From contig OY754467.1 in the NCBI GenBank assembly GCA_963575645.1, positions 53,353,108-53,417,107 on the forward strand: a stretch of DNA of 64,000 nt. Reading direction: 5' to 3'. The DNA is from Xanthostigma xanthostigma (lineage: Eukaryota; Arthropoda; Insecta; Raphidioptera; Raphidiidae). The notes beneath the pieces are model-generated. The model searched no databases. It was not told where the DNA came from and saw only the letters and a program-made list of their open reading frames with translations. Position numbers and translations under genes: made by a program. Below, piece after piece: positions 43,815 to 53,989 of the stretch (positions are counted from its first letter, which is position 1; each line of letters opens with the position of its first letter).

Positions 43815-44877
43815 TGTAACGATATTAATTTAATAATATTAATATCACGGTAAAATCTAGTTTGCTTTATATTCGTGTACAGTAATAGGTACACGAAATT
43901 GTGTTCAAACGCGTTTATGGTTAAGCAGAGACCGGTATTAAGTACGTATTAGCGCCGCGTCTAATTGAACTTATATTTTTGTAATTAATATTATGTTGTC
44001 CGCCAATAGATGGCTACTCATTAATTTCCTTTTTAATTAATATTTTTATTAAAAATGATTAGCGGTCGTACCTACTGCGGTTCGACATTTATTGGTGTCA
44101 AGCAACAGTGCGCATAAAAATTTGTCTTTCAGTGACCACCCTGTTGGCTCAGTGGCTTGCTAGTTTACGATCGTGTTCCGTCTATTCTAGTATGGCCTAT
44201 CTAGTCTAACGGGGAAAGCTTTGAATAGCCCTTTAAGTGCTGGTTTACGATCGTGTTCCGTCTATTCCAGCATTTTGTGGATTCATTCTCAGCTCGCTTG
44301 CCGAAGATCTGGAAACTATTGAAGTACGATCGTGTTGTCGTCTGCTCCGATAAGTTTCCCGGTGTCTTCTAATAGCACACTGCTTGACCATCGCGAGGGT
44401 TCTGGATCATGATCGGGATTTCGTCTGTTCCAGACCTTAGCGTAAATCGACCCACGACCGCAACGACCGTATTAAATTCAATGACCGTGCCGAGGATATA
44501 AATAATGACCTAATAAAAAAACACAACGTAGGAATGACCTAGAGATTCGAGTTAAATATAATTAGAGTCCCGCCCGAGTTTAGGATCCTTCAGACCGCTA
44601 GACTCATTAACTTTATTATTATGTGAAATTGAATGTGACCGTACAAATAATATCGTTATTTGCACTGATGGGAGTATTTAATTAAAAGTACTCTGTTGAC
44701 CGATGAAAGTAAATTAGCCATTTGAACCTATTGTTTATTTCCATTATATATTTTGTGTATTGTTATAATTTGTCATTTGAGTTTTATATATTACATTATA
44801 CGTGTTAAAACTTTAACGCTCGAACCTGTTTATTTAAAAACCCAACCAACCCCCACAAGAAAAATAATAACGTAACA
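43815..44877 (+). repeat. 3' LTR of element 1
   Basis: 1063 bp, identical by eye to the 5' LTR, including all four hairpins (offset 5387 bp). Confidence 0.95.
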
Positions 44878-44881
44878 AGCA

Positions 44882-45298
44882 TATTAAATCACATTCTTTG
44901 AAATCATTAAACTGTACAAATTTCGACCGGCTCTATTGTTGGCGTGAATCCCAAATCTGTTATAAATTACTCTCTCTTTTCCCCAATTATCTTGTCGATT
45001 TTTATCGAAAACGTGTACGGAATTACCTTTAATAACATTATAATTTTGCTTTGTGAAAAGTTTAAAAGTGTTTGACAACAAATGATTAATTGGTTTCTTT
45101 AAAATTAAGTTAAACTGTTATTTCATTTATATTATTAGAATGGTATATTTGAGAAATGCACAGTATTAAGTCAGAAAACGTTGATTATATGGTTTCACAA
45201 TATTCTTTACACTCATTACGTTTATTTAAACCCAGATCTTTATACGATTTTCTTGATAATAAATAATGATACTCATTTTCTTCAATCCCACCATCCTG
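44882..45298. other. Intergenic, no gene recognised
   Basis: No domain-bearing ORF. Confidence 0.4.
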
Positions 45299-45327
45299 TA
45301 GGGCCACTAAGGATCTTTAGTGGCCCT
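45299..45327. repeat. Perfect 11-bp hairpin
   Basis: AGGGCCACTAA, six-base loop, TTAGTGGCCCT, followed by a pyrimidine-rich run. Function unknown. Confidence 0.6.
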
Positions 45328-45455
45328 CTCCTCTTCTTTCTGCTTCGATTTTTGTCTTCTTTTCACGTCCTAGTTGGTTGACCTGACACTCTGAGCCCCT
45401 CGTAATTTCGGGTCGAGAAAAGTTAATCGTGTCTCGATATTTCTCCTAGTGATAA

Positions 45456-45813
45456 TCTATACTAAAATATAAAGCTGAAAAGTTTGTTTGTTTGTTTGGT
45501 TTAACGAGCTTATCTCAGGAGTTACTGGTTCCAATTGAAAAAATTTTTTTGTTGGATAGCCCATTTATCGAGGAAGGATATAGGCTATATAATATCATGT
45601 TACGGCCAATAGGAGCGTAGCATCAATGAAAAATGTTGCAAAATGTAACTCAAAATGTGTCCGTTCAAAAAATAAGCTTTGAACTGTAACTCCGATCATC
45701 ATGAAATTTGGACACAGCATTTATCTTGGTAAACTAAGATGAATGTGTGTACTCATGTACCTCCCCCTCTATTCGTACTTTTACACCCGGGTGAAACCGG
45801 GCAGGACCACTAG
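45456..45813 (+). mobile_element. Short Helitron, family 1, without the tRNA
   Basis: Starts TCTATACTAAAATATAAAGC after A and ends ACCCGGGTGAAACCGG, GCAGGACCA and CTAG followed by T. Same internal deletion form as 4148. Confidence 0.75.
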
Positions 45814-46208
45814 TATCTGATATTATTTATCTGTTAGCTCCGCTACATTTATTGAAAATTGTTGTATATATCAATTTGATCTTAGGTAATTTCTATTTGG
45901 CTTTAAAGTATTTTTTCAGATGTATCTCGTAAAATCAAAAGAATAAAATTTCTAACTCTGTTATAATGCGTTAAGGCTGTTAAGAGTATGATTTGAATTT
46001 ACCTTCAGAGGGCAATACATTTTTGGAATCCACTTTTCCAAAAACTTCAAAGAAAAAAATTTTTTTTTGAAATTATCTTTCTCATACCATGCATTTTTAA
46101 TTCTATTTTACACGCTTTATATTAACTTCACTTGTAAGTTTGTATGTATGTATGTTTGTAACCTTCGTTTGGACTACAGCAAGTGGTTTATTACTGTAGT
46201 ATAATATG
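45814..46208. other. Intergenic, no feature seen
   Basis: Short GTATGTATGTATGTTTG repeat near 46140. No ORF. Confidence 0.4.
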
Positions 46209-46313
46209 CCAGCACTGTAACTACAGTGGTTAGCCGTGCGGTCTAAGGCACGGGTCTTCGCTGACGTCAACTCTCGGAATCACGGGTCGTGGGTTCTAGT
46301 CCCGTCCACGCCG
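46209..46313 (+). mobile_element. tRNA-Leu/Ser-like sequence with A-tail, SINE or retropseudogene
   Basis: GTGGTTAGCCGTGCGGTCTA (A-box region with a class II D-arm) and GGGTTCTAGTCCC (B-box) are ~55 bp apart, with a long variable region between, as in tRNA-Leu or tRNA-Ser. A run of nine A follows, and the 5' acceptor pairs with the 3' strand only partly. The adjacent GCCGAAAAAAAAATTG / TTTTTTTTCGGC forms a hairpin. Confidence 0.5.
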
Positions 46314-46375
46314 AAAAAAAAATTGTTTTTTTTCGGCAAATTTTTGACAATAAATCCAACTCAAAGTGGAAAATA

Positions 46376-46735
46376 AATATAGTTTAAAAAAACTAAAAAA
46401 CACGCTTTATATCAAACTAAAAAGTGAAAAATATATATAGTTTAAAAAAACTAAAAAAACGCCTTATATCAAACTAAAAAGTAAAAAATATTTTTTTTTA
46501 AAATAAGCTTAAAACAATAGAATAACAAATACAAGTATTATTGTGAAAAAAGCGTAGGGCGCTTTGTTCCACATTTTCGTACATCAAGCGTCCCACGCTT
46601 TTTTCACAATAATACTAGTATTTTTTATTCATTATTGTTTTAAGCTTATTTTAAAAAAAATATTTTTTACTTTTTAGTTCGATATAAAGCGTGTGTTTTA
46701 GTTTTTTTTTTTAAACTATATTTATTTAAATAGCT
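46376..46735. repeat. Long foldback element
   Basis: The left arm (AAACTAAAAAACACGCTTTATA ... AAAATAAGCTTAAAACAATA ... ACTAGTATT-like) is mirrored by the right arm (TATTGTTTTAAGCTTATTTT ... TATAAAGCGTGTGTTTTAG), meeting around GCGTAGGGCGC / GCGTCCCACGC. Each arm is about 150 bp. Short duplications of the AAAAAACTAAAAAA block precede it. Confidence 0.65.
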
Positions 46736-47302
46736 ATTACATTTGTTTAAGTGTAACAGCTCGTCGCCGAAGATAACAACTATACCATTCACATATAAGT
46801 AAATTCTTTTTTTTTTTTTTGTTTGCAAGTAATATATTGTTTTATTACCGCATAACTGTAATGAATATTTGGCAATTTCAGTAACTGCACTGGATAGTCT
46901 ATAATTATCTATAACTAGACAAAATAAATGAGCGCCAACACAATAGTGCATCTGAATGACGTAATCCCTCTAATTAAAGTGCAACCAAGAAGTCTATATT
47001 TGGCAAATGCATTTTTGGAATTTCAGTGAAAGCCTATATTTTAAGCTATGAGTGAACAATTGAACATCGACTTCGTAGTGATGACAAAATCTTTAATCAT
47101 AATAAAAAAGAAAAGGATATCTTTTTTGCAATCCAAAGTTCATTTTTACGTCGATGCGTAGCGTATAGTGCCCACGGTGAGAGTTGAAGCCAGGCACGTC
47201 ATCAATAATATGGTAGTGAACGCCCACTTACCCGCAGACAGTGGTGTGTGGAATAAATTCGACATATACATTTATAGCGACAATTACATTTGCAAATAAT
47301 AA
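46736..47302. other. Intergenic, no gene recognised
   Basis: No credible ORF or RNA. Confidence 0.4.
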
Positions 47303-47879
47303 TTAAGGTTAAGATGTTTGCCTCCCTTTTTAGAAAAAACCACACAATTTCTCCACATAAATTATATATCATTTTACAGATAATTGATTGCTCTATTGAC
47401 ATCGACAACTAAAAAATGTATTATTGCTTTTGTTTTTGTAAATTAATTAAAATACAGCAACGCTGAACAACGCCTGCCATCTGACGGTTTTAGTTTTGAA
47501 ATAACGTCAACACTTCGATCTGTCATCTGACCTTCATATTGTAATACAACAGACACAATACTGCATACTGCCATCTGACGGCTATAATTTTGAAACAGCG
47601 AGCAACGCTGAACAACGTCACAGCAATGCTGCACGATGCCATCTGACGGCTTAGCTCAACGCTTTTGCTATCTGCGCCTCTATATGACAATTTTAGTAAA
47701 ATATTTCTTCGATCTGTCATCTGAGCTTCATATTGTAATACAACAAAAAGAAGAACGTTATAAGCAGTGTGCAAAATTAGAAACGAATTGAATACCTGCA
47801 ATAATATTTAAAAAATAATTTTGTAAAGTAATAATTATTATACTTATTTAGTGCGAATAATTCGCACAGGTCACACTAG
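47303..47879 (+). mobile_element. Non-autonomous Helitron, family 2, copy 3 (5' truncated)
   Basis: Collinear with 12268-12856 from AAGGTTAAGATGTTTGCC to the 3' hairpin GTGCGAATAATTCGCAC and CTAG|T. The TC start is missing. Confidence 0.75.
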
Positions 47880-48481
47880 TTTAAATCTAATAGCTATCGA
47901 ATATGACTGTGGTGCCCTCAAAACAACACTTCTCATGGGATGTATTACGAATTAATACAAAATCAAATTTTAATTAAATTCTCTTCCTACAAAACAATTG
48001 CTTGGTTATTGAGAAGATGACGCTTCTCACGCTTACAACTTTCGATCAAAACTGTTTTTCTCACTTTAGATCCCTACAAATGAGTTTTGATTTACCATCA
48101 CCTCTCATGCCGTATAATGCCCGCACGCATTTTTACTAATGGTGACGATAAACAAATAACTGTTTATTAATCTTTTCCACGCGAGCATATTTGACATTTG
48201 GATTTATTATTTACATGCCAATCTAACGCACTTAGAACTTAACATGTCAAATCTGAGGCTGATATCGATATGATATTCAATAATGATGATTGGTTATATG
48301 ATATACAAATCGTAATAGACATTCTATAGTTATTATATTTGCTTATCTTGTTGACCAAGTTACATATTCAGTCTAGTGTCTCCTTTTATAGTTTTGAGAT
48401 TTTTTTGTCACGGTCGCTCCATGCAAATATAACATTTTCTTCAAGAGTCTTGCCTACACAGTGTTACCTATATCAACTAAA
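47880..48481. other. Intergenic, no gene recognised
   Basis: No credible ORF. Confidence 0.4.
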
Positions 48482-48903
48482 GATCGCCGCGCACGAGGCT
48501 AGATTTGCCTACTAGTTTTCTAGCGCTGGTTTTTTCTTGATTGCTGTTAAGTGCTCGCTTCTCACGAGACTTTGTTTTGTGGATAGATCTGGTGCGCGCG
48601 CAGTGACAGTTCGAATATAAACACAGAACAAAACGTGTCTGTTGTCTGACTCTGAGCAGAATGACGCCATGTTGGTTTGTGGGCGTTTGTTCAAGTCGCC
48701 CACGTGACAAGGTACTGCTTCCTGATTGGTTTTTGCTCATACCTAGCAGCAGATCTAGCAGGCAAAATAGCCTCTGTTCTAATTTTAAAACCTATCTTGT
48801 GAGCTGGCAGGCCAGATCGCAGTGACGTCATTTCCAGCTTCGTATCCAGCCTACCGGCTAGCAGAACTCCTAGCAGCGTTTCTAGCCTCGTGTGGAGCGG
48901 TCT
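48482..48903. mobile_element. TIR element, family C, full copy
   Basis: GATCGCCGCGCACGAGGCTAG at the left and CTAGCCTCGTGTGGAGCGG at the right are inverted imperfect termini. The interior matches 25153-25444 (for example AACAAAACGTGTCTGTTGTC). Several CTAGCAG motifs repeat inside. Frames crossing it are shared noise without domains. Confidence 0.65.
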
Positions 48904-49230
48904 TAATATATTATGAAAAATGCATTTTGATAGTTTCATTATACAGCGGTTATACTTCTAGATATATGGGAAAACGTGTCTCTTGAATTTTTGTCGGTCT
49001 GTCTGAGCAACACTCGAAAGTATTTGATTCGATTTTTATGACACTTATAATAAGTACTGCCTACACTCTAATGATACCCAGTAGATACGTATATTAAAGG
49101 TTACTTTTTACCCAGTTTCAGTTAAAATTGACATTAAAGTGTGATAGGTTGAAATGTAAAGTAGTTATTGACTGAAATAATAACATAGTACTTCATTCAA
49201 TGACTGTCAGATGTCAGGGTCAACTTAACG

Positions 49231-49440
49231 CTCTCATCTGATAGAATTTACTCAAAGTTATTAGTTCAGAAGCAAACAAAAAATACTGTTTTAGTACCAA
49301 GCAGCGGCATCTGATTGAATTCGTTCAAATCTATTCGTTCAGAAGCAAACAAAAAATACTGTTTTAGTTCCAAGCAGCGGCATCTGATTGAATTCGCTCA
49401 AGTCTATTAGTTTAGAAGCAAACCTGGGTTAATTTGCTAA
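49231..49440. repeat. 73-bp tandem repeat, about three units
   Basis: GCGGCATCTGATTGAATTCG followed by TCAAATCTATT and AGAAGCAAACAAAAAATAC recurs with a 73-bp period (49304 and 49377). Partial units lie on both sides. Confidence 0.75.
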
Positions 49441-50298
49441 AAGCTATTAGTTCAGACGCCGGGTCGCTAACGAAATACATTTTGCAGAATTTTATATCTA
49501 TCGCAGCAGAGTCAAACCGGGACGGGTCGCAAGTTATTATACTTATTAATGAAAAAATCTGTATTACAACAAAATAGTGACTATAGGTACTATTATAGTG
49601 ATTTAACAATAATTTAACCCTGTGTACTTTTCAATTTTAAAATGCTTCCCGTGACAAATATGTTCTATTTAATATGTAAACATGTCGCGCAATCAAAAAA
49701 AAAAATAATATAGGTATATAGACAGAAACATCATAAATTTGTTAATTAGTTTTTTGCAATAAGATGATTAGACATCTCATATATTATTAGTAACACCGTC
49801 AGTGAATCTTCTAATTCCATTGACAAACACAAAATCGAGTTTACTGTTGCGTGGCCTTGTCCTATAACACCTCATCGTATTTGCGTAATTACATAACATC
49901 TGAAGATGCATCTCTCACTTTTAACATAGAATATTAGGGAGATGATATCTGTATAAACTCAAAATTTGATATCCATTGTTTTATGGCCACTTCGTGTACA
50001 GATAGAGTCGCTGTCTTAAGACAGGGTTGTATCAAAAATAGAATTTTAATCTTCAAAAAATAGTTACATTTTTTTAGTATTAATTAATTTATTATTGTCA
50101 ATGCACCTTTCAACAAGACCGTGCGATCTTTTAGTCAATGGTTTTATGAAAGATAAAAGTTTGCGATGTATTTCATGCTTTGTCATACAAGAATATTAAG
50201 ATTAAAATATTAATAACAGACATGGTTGCATTTGACGATGTCTTCTCGAAAGAAAGTAAATTAACGAGATACCAATCTTTGCATACGTGAGATTTATA
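49441..50298. other. Intergenic, no gene recognised
   Basis: No domain-bearing ORF. Confidence 0.4.
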
Positions 50299-50868
50299 CA
50301 GTATGTAAACGCGTAAGGTGCACATAGGGAAATTAGTATTGGGAAAAATACTTGGATCAGAGTTAGCCATGACTGCATCAATTGTTATTTCTATTGAATT
50401 ATCGTGGTAATCTTGAGGATTTCTATTTTATTTTGATTTATCTTTATTTTACTTTGCTTTTTTAATAATAAAAAGCTCTTATAAATCATTATTTTAATTT
50501 TTTTGTACAAAAATAAAACGAAAAAACAACTCCATCTGTTTGGAAACATTTCATTCAAAAATTGTCTGACGGGTATGACGTATGCGCGTTGGTAAATCAG
50601 TGACTCAATGTCTTTAGGTTCAACACGAATAGACGGAGATATTTGATCTCGCACCATATTTAAGTATTTTTGGGAATTTAATGTCCCAATAATAAAAAAG
50701 TCCGATTATGTTGTAATCATTTGAATATTTTCTTCGGTAGTATACACATTCATTTTGCAAAAGAATATTATCTGTCAAATTGAAAAAAAGATTTCAAGGC
50801 TCACTCTGATCCAGTCATTTTTTCCCAATGTTAATTTCCTTATGTGCACCTTACGCGTTTACATACTG
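50299..50868 (-). mobile_element. Mariner-like non-autonomous element, copy B
   Basis: CAGTATGTAAACGCGTAAGG ... CGCGTTTACATACTG flanked by TA. Carries the same 88-codon frame (50391-50657, minus strand), open and about 90% identical to copies A and C. Confidence 0.8.
50391..50657 (-). pseudogene. 88-aa mariner-derived ORF, copy B
   Basis: Same layout as 28274: a mariner-like segment ending FLNEMFPNRW, then a hydrophobic patch and a Lys/Ile-rich tail, with no catalytic motifs. Confidence 0.5.
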
Positions 50869-51773
50869 TATAGGTACTTGTGATTTGTTTATGTTGCGTA
50901 GTTATACATACATTTAAACAGGATCTCGGATTTTTTTAAAGTAAAGATCATCAAATACTTTTTATTTGCACCCAATATTAACTCGTCAGTGAGCCATTAT
51001 CTTATTAGTAAAAAGAAAGAAAACATTTCTACTTACAACCCTTAGCAGTACCATTACTATTATTTTAAAGTGATTTTGGTCATAGTTTTTCTTTAGATGC
51101 TATGCCCCTGAATTTAATTTTGCCTTGGGCCTCCACTGGATTTCATATTTATAATGTATTTTATTTTTTATACTGAAGTTTACTAAAATAATTTTCATTG
51201 GTTCATTAATAAGATCGGAAATACAGATCACTGATCAGACACATGCAGTTTCATGTGGAACCATTCTGAGAGCAGGGTGGCTTTTTAAATAAATTCGTGG
51301 GAGGACGGAAGCCTCCTCCTTTGTTTACACTAAGTTTAATCTCTCAGCAACTTTAATCTCAAAGTAAATATCCAAAGGTTACAATAATTTAAACTATTAT
51401 TATAATAATAACGGAATCAATAATTTGAATGCAGAATTTATCTTTGAATGAACAATAATACAGGAACACAATTAAATAAAAATAAAAAATGCATAAGAAG
51501 TATTTTGCAATTGTGAAAGTTGATTGAAATCATTATTCAGAGATGACACTATCTTTAGGAAAAAAATCACTGCAATGCATTCTTATGAGCTGTAAGTATT
51601 TTTTTAAACAAATACCACTTACTGGTGTCAATACACAAGAGACAAGTCTACTCAATGAATTTTATTAATCATTTAATACCAGGAGTGTAAACATAAATAA
51701 TATTTTTTTTAACAATTTAAGATTTACATTGAGGCCGCTGGCTTGCACTATACTTGGGTTGTGCAGTCAGGAG
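50869..51773. other. Intergenic, no gene recognised
   Basis: AT-rich, no credible ORF. Confidence 0.4.
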
Positions 51774-52561
51774 TAAAGGCCCCCATACACCTCGTTCTTT
51801 TTTGGCAGTTTTAACCGCCGGGTAAAACTGTACGGTTAAACACGAACAACGGCCATCCCCATACACCTCGTTCTTTTATGGCAGTTTTAACCGCACGGGT
51901 AAAACTGTACGGTTAATTAAAACACGAACAATGGCCATATCCACACAGAGGCGTTGTTTCGTTCAGTTTTTCTGAAGTCGTGGCATCATTAATACGATCT
52001 GTTTTGATGGATCCTACGACAACGTTAGCAGTTGCAGCCGCAGTGGCTATAAAATTAAAATTTTCAAAAAGAAAACGTTCAAAATGGACTAAAGAATGGT
52101 TACTCAAACGCAGGCAATTTTCACACGTAAATCTTCTAAATGAATTACGACTAGAACCAGGAGATTGGTTTAATTTTCGATACAATTGTATGAATTGAAC
52201 GAGCTGAAACTTGAACCTGGGGATTGGTTCAATTACCTGAGAATGGACGAACATACTTATTTTGAGTTATTATTAAAATATAAATCAATACTCAAACTAA
52301 TTACAATCATTTAATTAATATGACTTATTTGCTGTACGTCGCACCACTGAATAAACACGTCGATTCTTATCGGAAAGCGCCACACATTACGATTTGAAAC
52401 GACAACCAGCAAACACGTCGTGTTTAAAATCAAGATTCGGCAGATATAAAAACTGCCGTGTTTCATCGACAGTTTTTGCCCATACACTTCGGTTTTGACC
52501 GACGTGTTTTATCGTGACGATGAAAACTGCCAAAAAAGAACGAGGTGTATGGGGGCCTTTA
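51774..52561 (+). mobile_element. Non-autonomous Harbinger-like element, copy 2
   Basis: TAAAGGCCCCCATACACCTC at the left and GAGGTGTATGGGGGCCTTTA at the right. The left end carries the same duplicated terminal block as copy 1, in opposite orientation. It retains the 5' part of a Harbinger-type transposase gene. A mariner-like element begins 22 bp further right. Confidence 0.7.
52007..52300 (+). pseudogene. N-terminal fragment of a PIF/Harbinger transposase
   Basis: From ATG at 52007 (MDPTTT start), the frame continues with a basic stretch and WTKEWLLKR, then LLNELRLEPGDWFNF. This matches the N-terminal region of HARBI1-type proteins. The frame breaks at 52198. Immediately after, a second partial copy reads NELKLEPGDWFNYLRMDEHT and FELLLKY, so a ~60-bp tandem duplication disrupts the gene. 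The DDE catalytic domain is absent. It is not functional as transposase. Confidence 0.65.
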
Positions 52562-52583
52562 GGAATCGTTAACGACAAGCATA

Positions 52584-53156
52584 CAGTATGTAAACACGTA
52601 AGGTGCACATAGGGAAATTAACATTGGGAAAAAACAACTGGTTCAGAGTGAGCTTTGAAATCTTGTTTTTCAATTTGACAGATAATATTCTTTTGCAAAA
52701 TGAATGTGTATACTACCGAAGAAAACATTCAAATGATTACAACATAATCGGACTTTTTTTATTAATGGGACATTAAATTCTCAAAAATACTTAAATATGG
52801 TGCGAGATCAAATATCTCTGCATATTCGTGTTGAACCTAAAGACATCGGGTCACTGATTTACCAACGCGCATACGTCATACCAGTCAGACAATTTTTGAA
52901 TGAAATGTTTCCAAATAGATGGAGTTGTTTTTTTGTTTTATTTTTGTACAAAAAAATTAAAATAATGTTTTATAAGAGCTTTTTATTATTAAAAAAGCCA
53001 AGTAAAATAAAAATAAATCAAAATAAAATAGAAATTCTCAAGATTACCACGATAATTCAATAGAAATAACAATTAATGCAGTCATGGCTAGCTCTGATCC
53101 AAGTATTTTTTCCCAATGCAAATTTCCCTATGTGCACCTTACGCGTTTACATACTG
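52584..53156 (+). mobile_element. Mariner-like non-autonomous element, copy C
   Basis: CAGTATGTAAACACGTAAGG ... CGCGTTTACATACTG flanked by TA, in the orientation opposite to copies A and B. Carries the 88-codon frame at 52797-53063. Confidence 0.8.
52797..53063 (+). pseudogene. 88-aa mariner-derived ORF, copy C
   Basis: Open frame equal in length to copies A and B, with VRQFLNEMFPNRW at the same place. No catalytic domain. Confidence 0.5.
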
Positions 53157-53345
53157 TATAATATCTATTATTTAACTATATAGATAGCGATAGTAAGGTA
53201 TACGGCAAACTCTTTTAGCGAATAACGGTTTGTGTTTTTGGAACGATTTTCTGTAATGCATTAATGATTTCCATAGTTACCAGATCAACAAAACTGTCCC
53301 ATGTGCGATGGAATAATGTATTAATTAGTAGTGACCTTGCCAGCG

Positions 53346-53928
53346 TGTAGCGTACGGTGTTATGTATGCCTTTTCCAAAATTAATTTTTATTTTATCGGT
53401 CAATTAGCATCTCCGGAAAACAAATGGCTTATGTTAATGGCTCTTTTTCGTAATCGTGAAAGGTAAAATAACTTGATCTATACTAATAATAAAATAATTC
53501 GCTTACCTTAGAATAATTGTATTTTTATTAATTTTATATGATATAAATTTTGGTTTTATTTTATAATTTTATGATTTCACAATTTTAATATAAATTTTAA
53601 TTTTTTGCAATTTTAATATAAACTGGATTTCGTAATTTTAATTTCTGTTTGTTTTTTGTAGATTTTTAATAGATATATTATATACTTTGTTATTTGTAAT
53701 TTTAATATTTTTAACATAAATAAGTATTGGTTATTTTATTTTATTTATAAATTTTTAACTTAAATTCTAAATATATTTCAGTAACTTTTTATCAAAAAAA
53801 TCGATTTATATGACCTTATCATTAGGAATCTTTTTGTCGACTGACTGACCAGTACAATCCTACAAAATCAAACTTTCAAAAAAAACGAAAAGAATTACAG
53901 GGTGATCAAAATATAACGTTCCGTTACA
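53346..53928 (-). repeat. 3' LTR of element 2
   Basis: 583 bp, reading TGTAACGGAACG ... ACCGTACGCTACA on the minus strand. Very AT-rich interior. Confidence 0.95.
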
Positions 53929-53938
53929 TTATCCCCCA
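53929..53938 (-). promoter_or_regulatory. Polypurine tract of element 2
   Basis: On the minus strand TGGGGGATAA abuts the 3' LTR. It is purine-rich except for the Ts. Confidence 0.5.
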
Positions 53939-53989
53939 GGACGGAGAAGAAAAAAAAAATATTCAAAAAGATTTTTTTTTTTTTTTTTT

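Larger units (their letters stand above)
38428..44877 (+). mobile_element. LTR element 1: gag-protease-integrase retroelement lacking reverse transcriptase
   Basis: A 6450-bp element flanked by the 4-bp duplication AGCA (38424-38427 and 44878-44881). It has two 1063-bp LTRs, a tRNA-His-type primer site, gag, a -1 frameshift signal, pol with protease and integrase only, a third ORF, a tandem-repeat 3' region and a purine tract before the 3' LTR. LTRs start TGTAAC and end GTAACA. No difference between the LTRs was seen by eye, so insertion is recent. Gypsy/Ty3 affiliation follows from the gag zinc knuckle, the integrase type and the GPF motif. Reverse transcription must be supplied in trans, since neither RT nor RNase H is encoded. 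Confidence 0.9.

Noticed and set aside
45299..45327. Rho-independent transcription terminator
   Set aside because: The hairpin is convincing but the sequence is eukaryotic and no T-run immediately follows.
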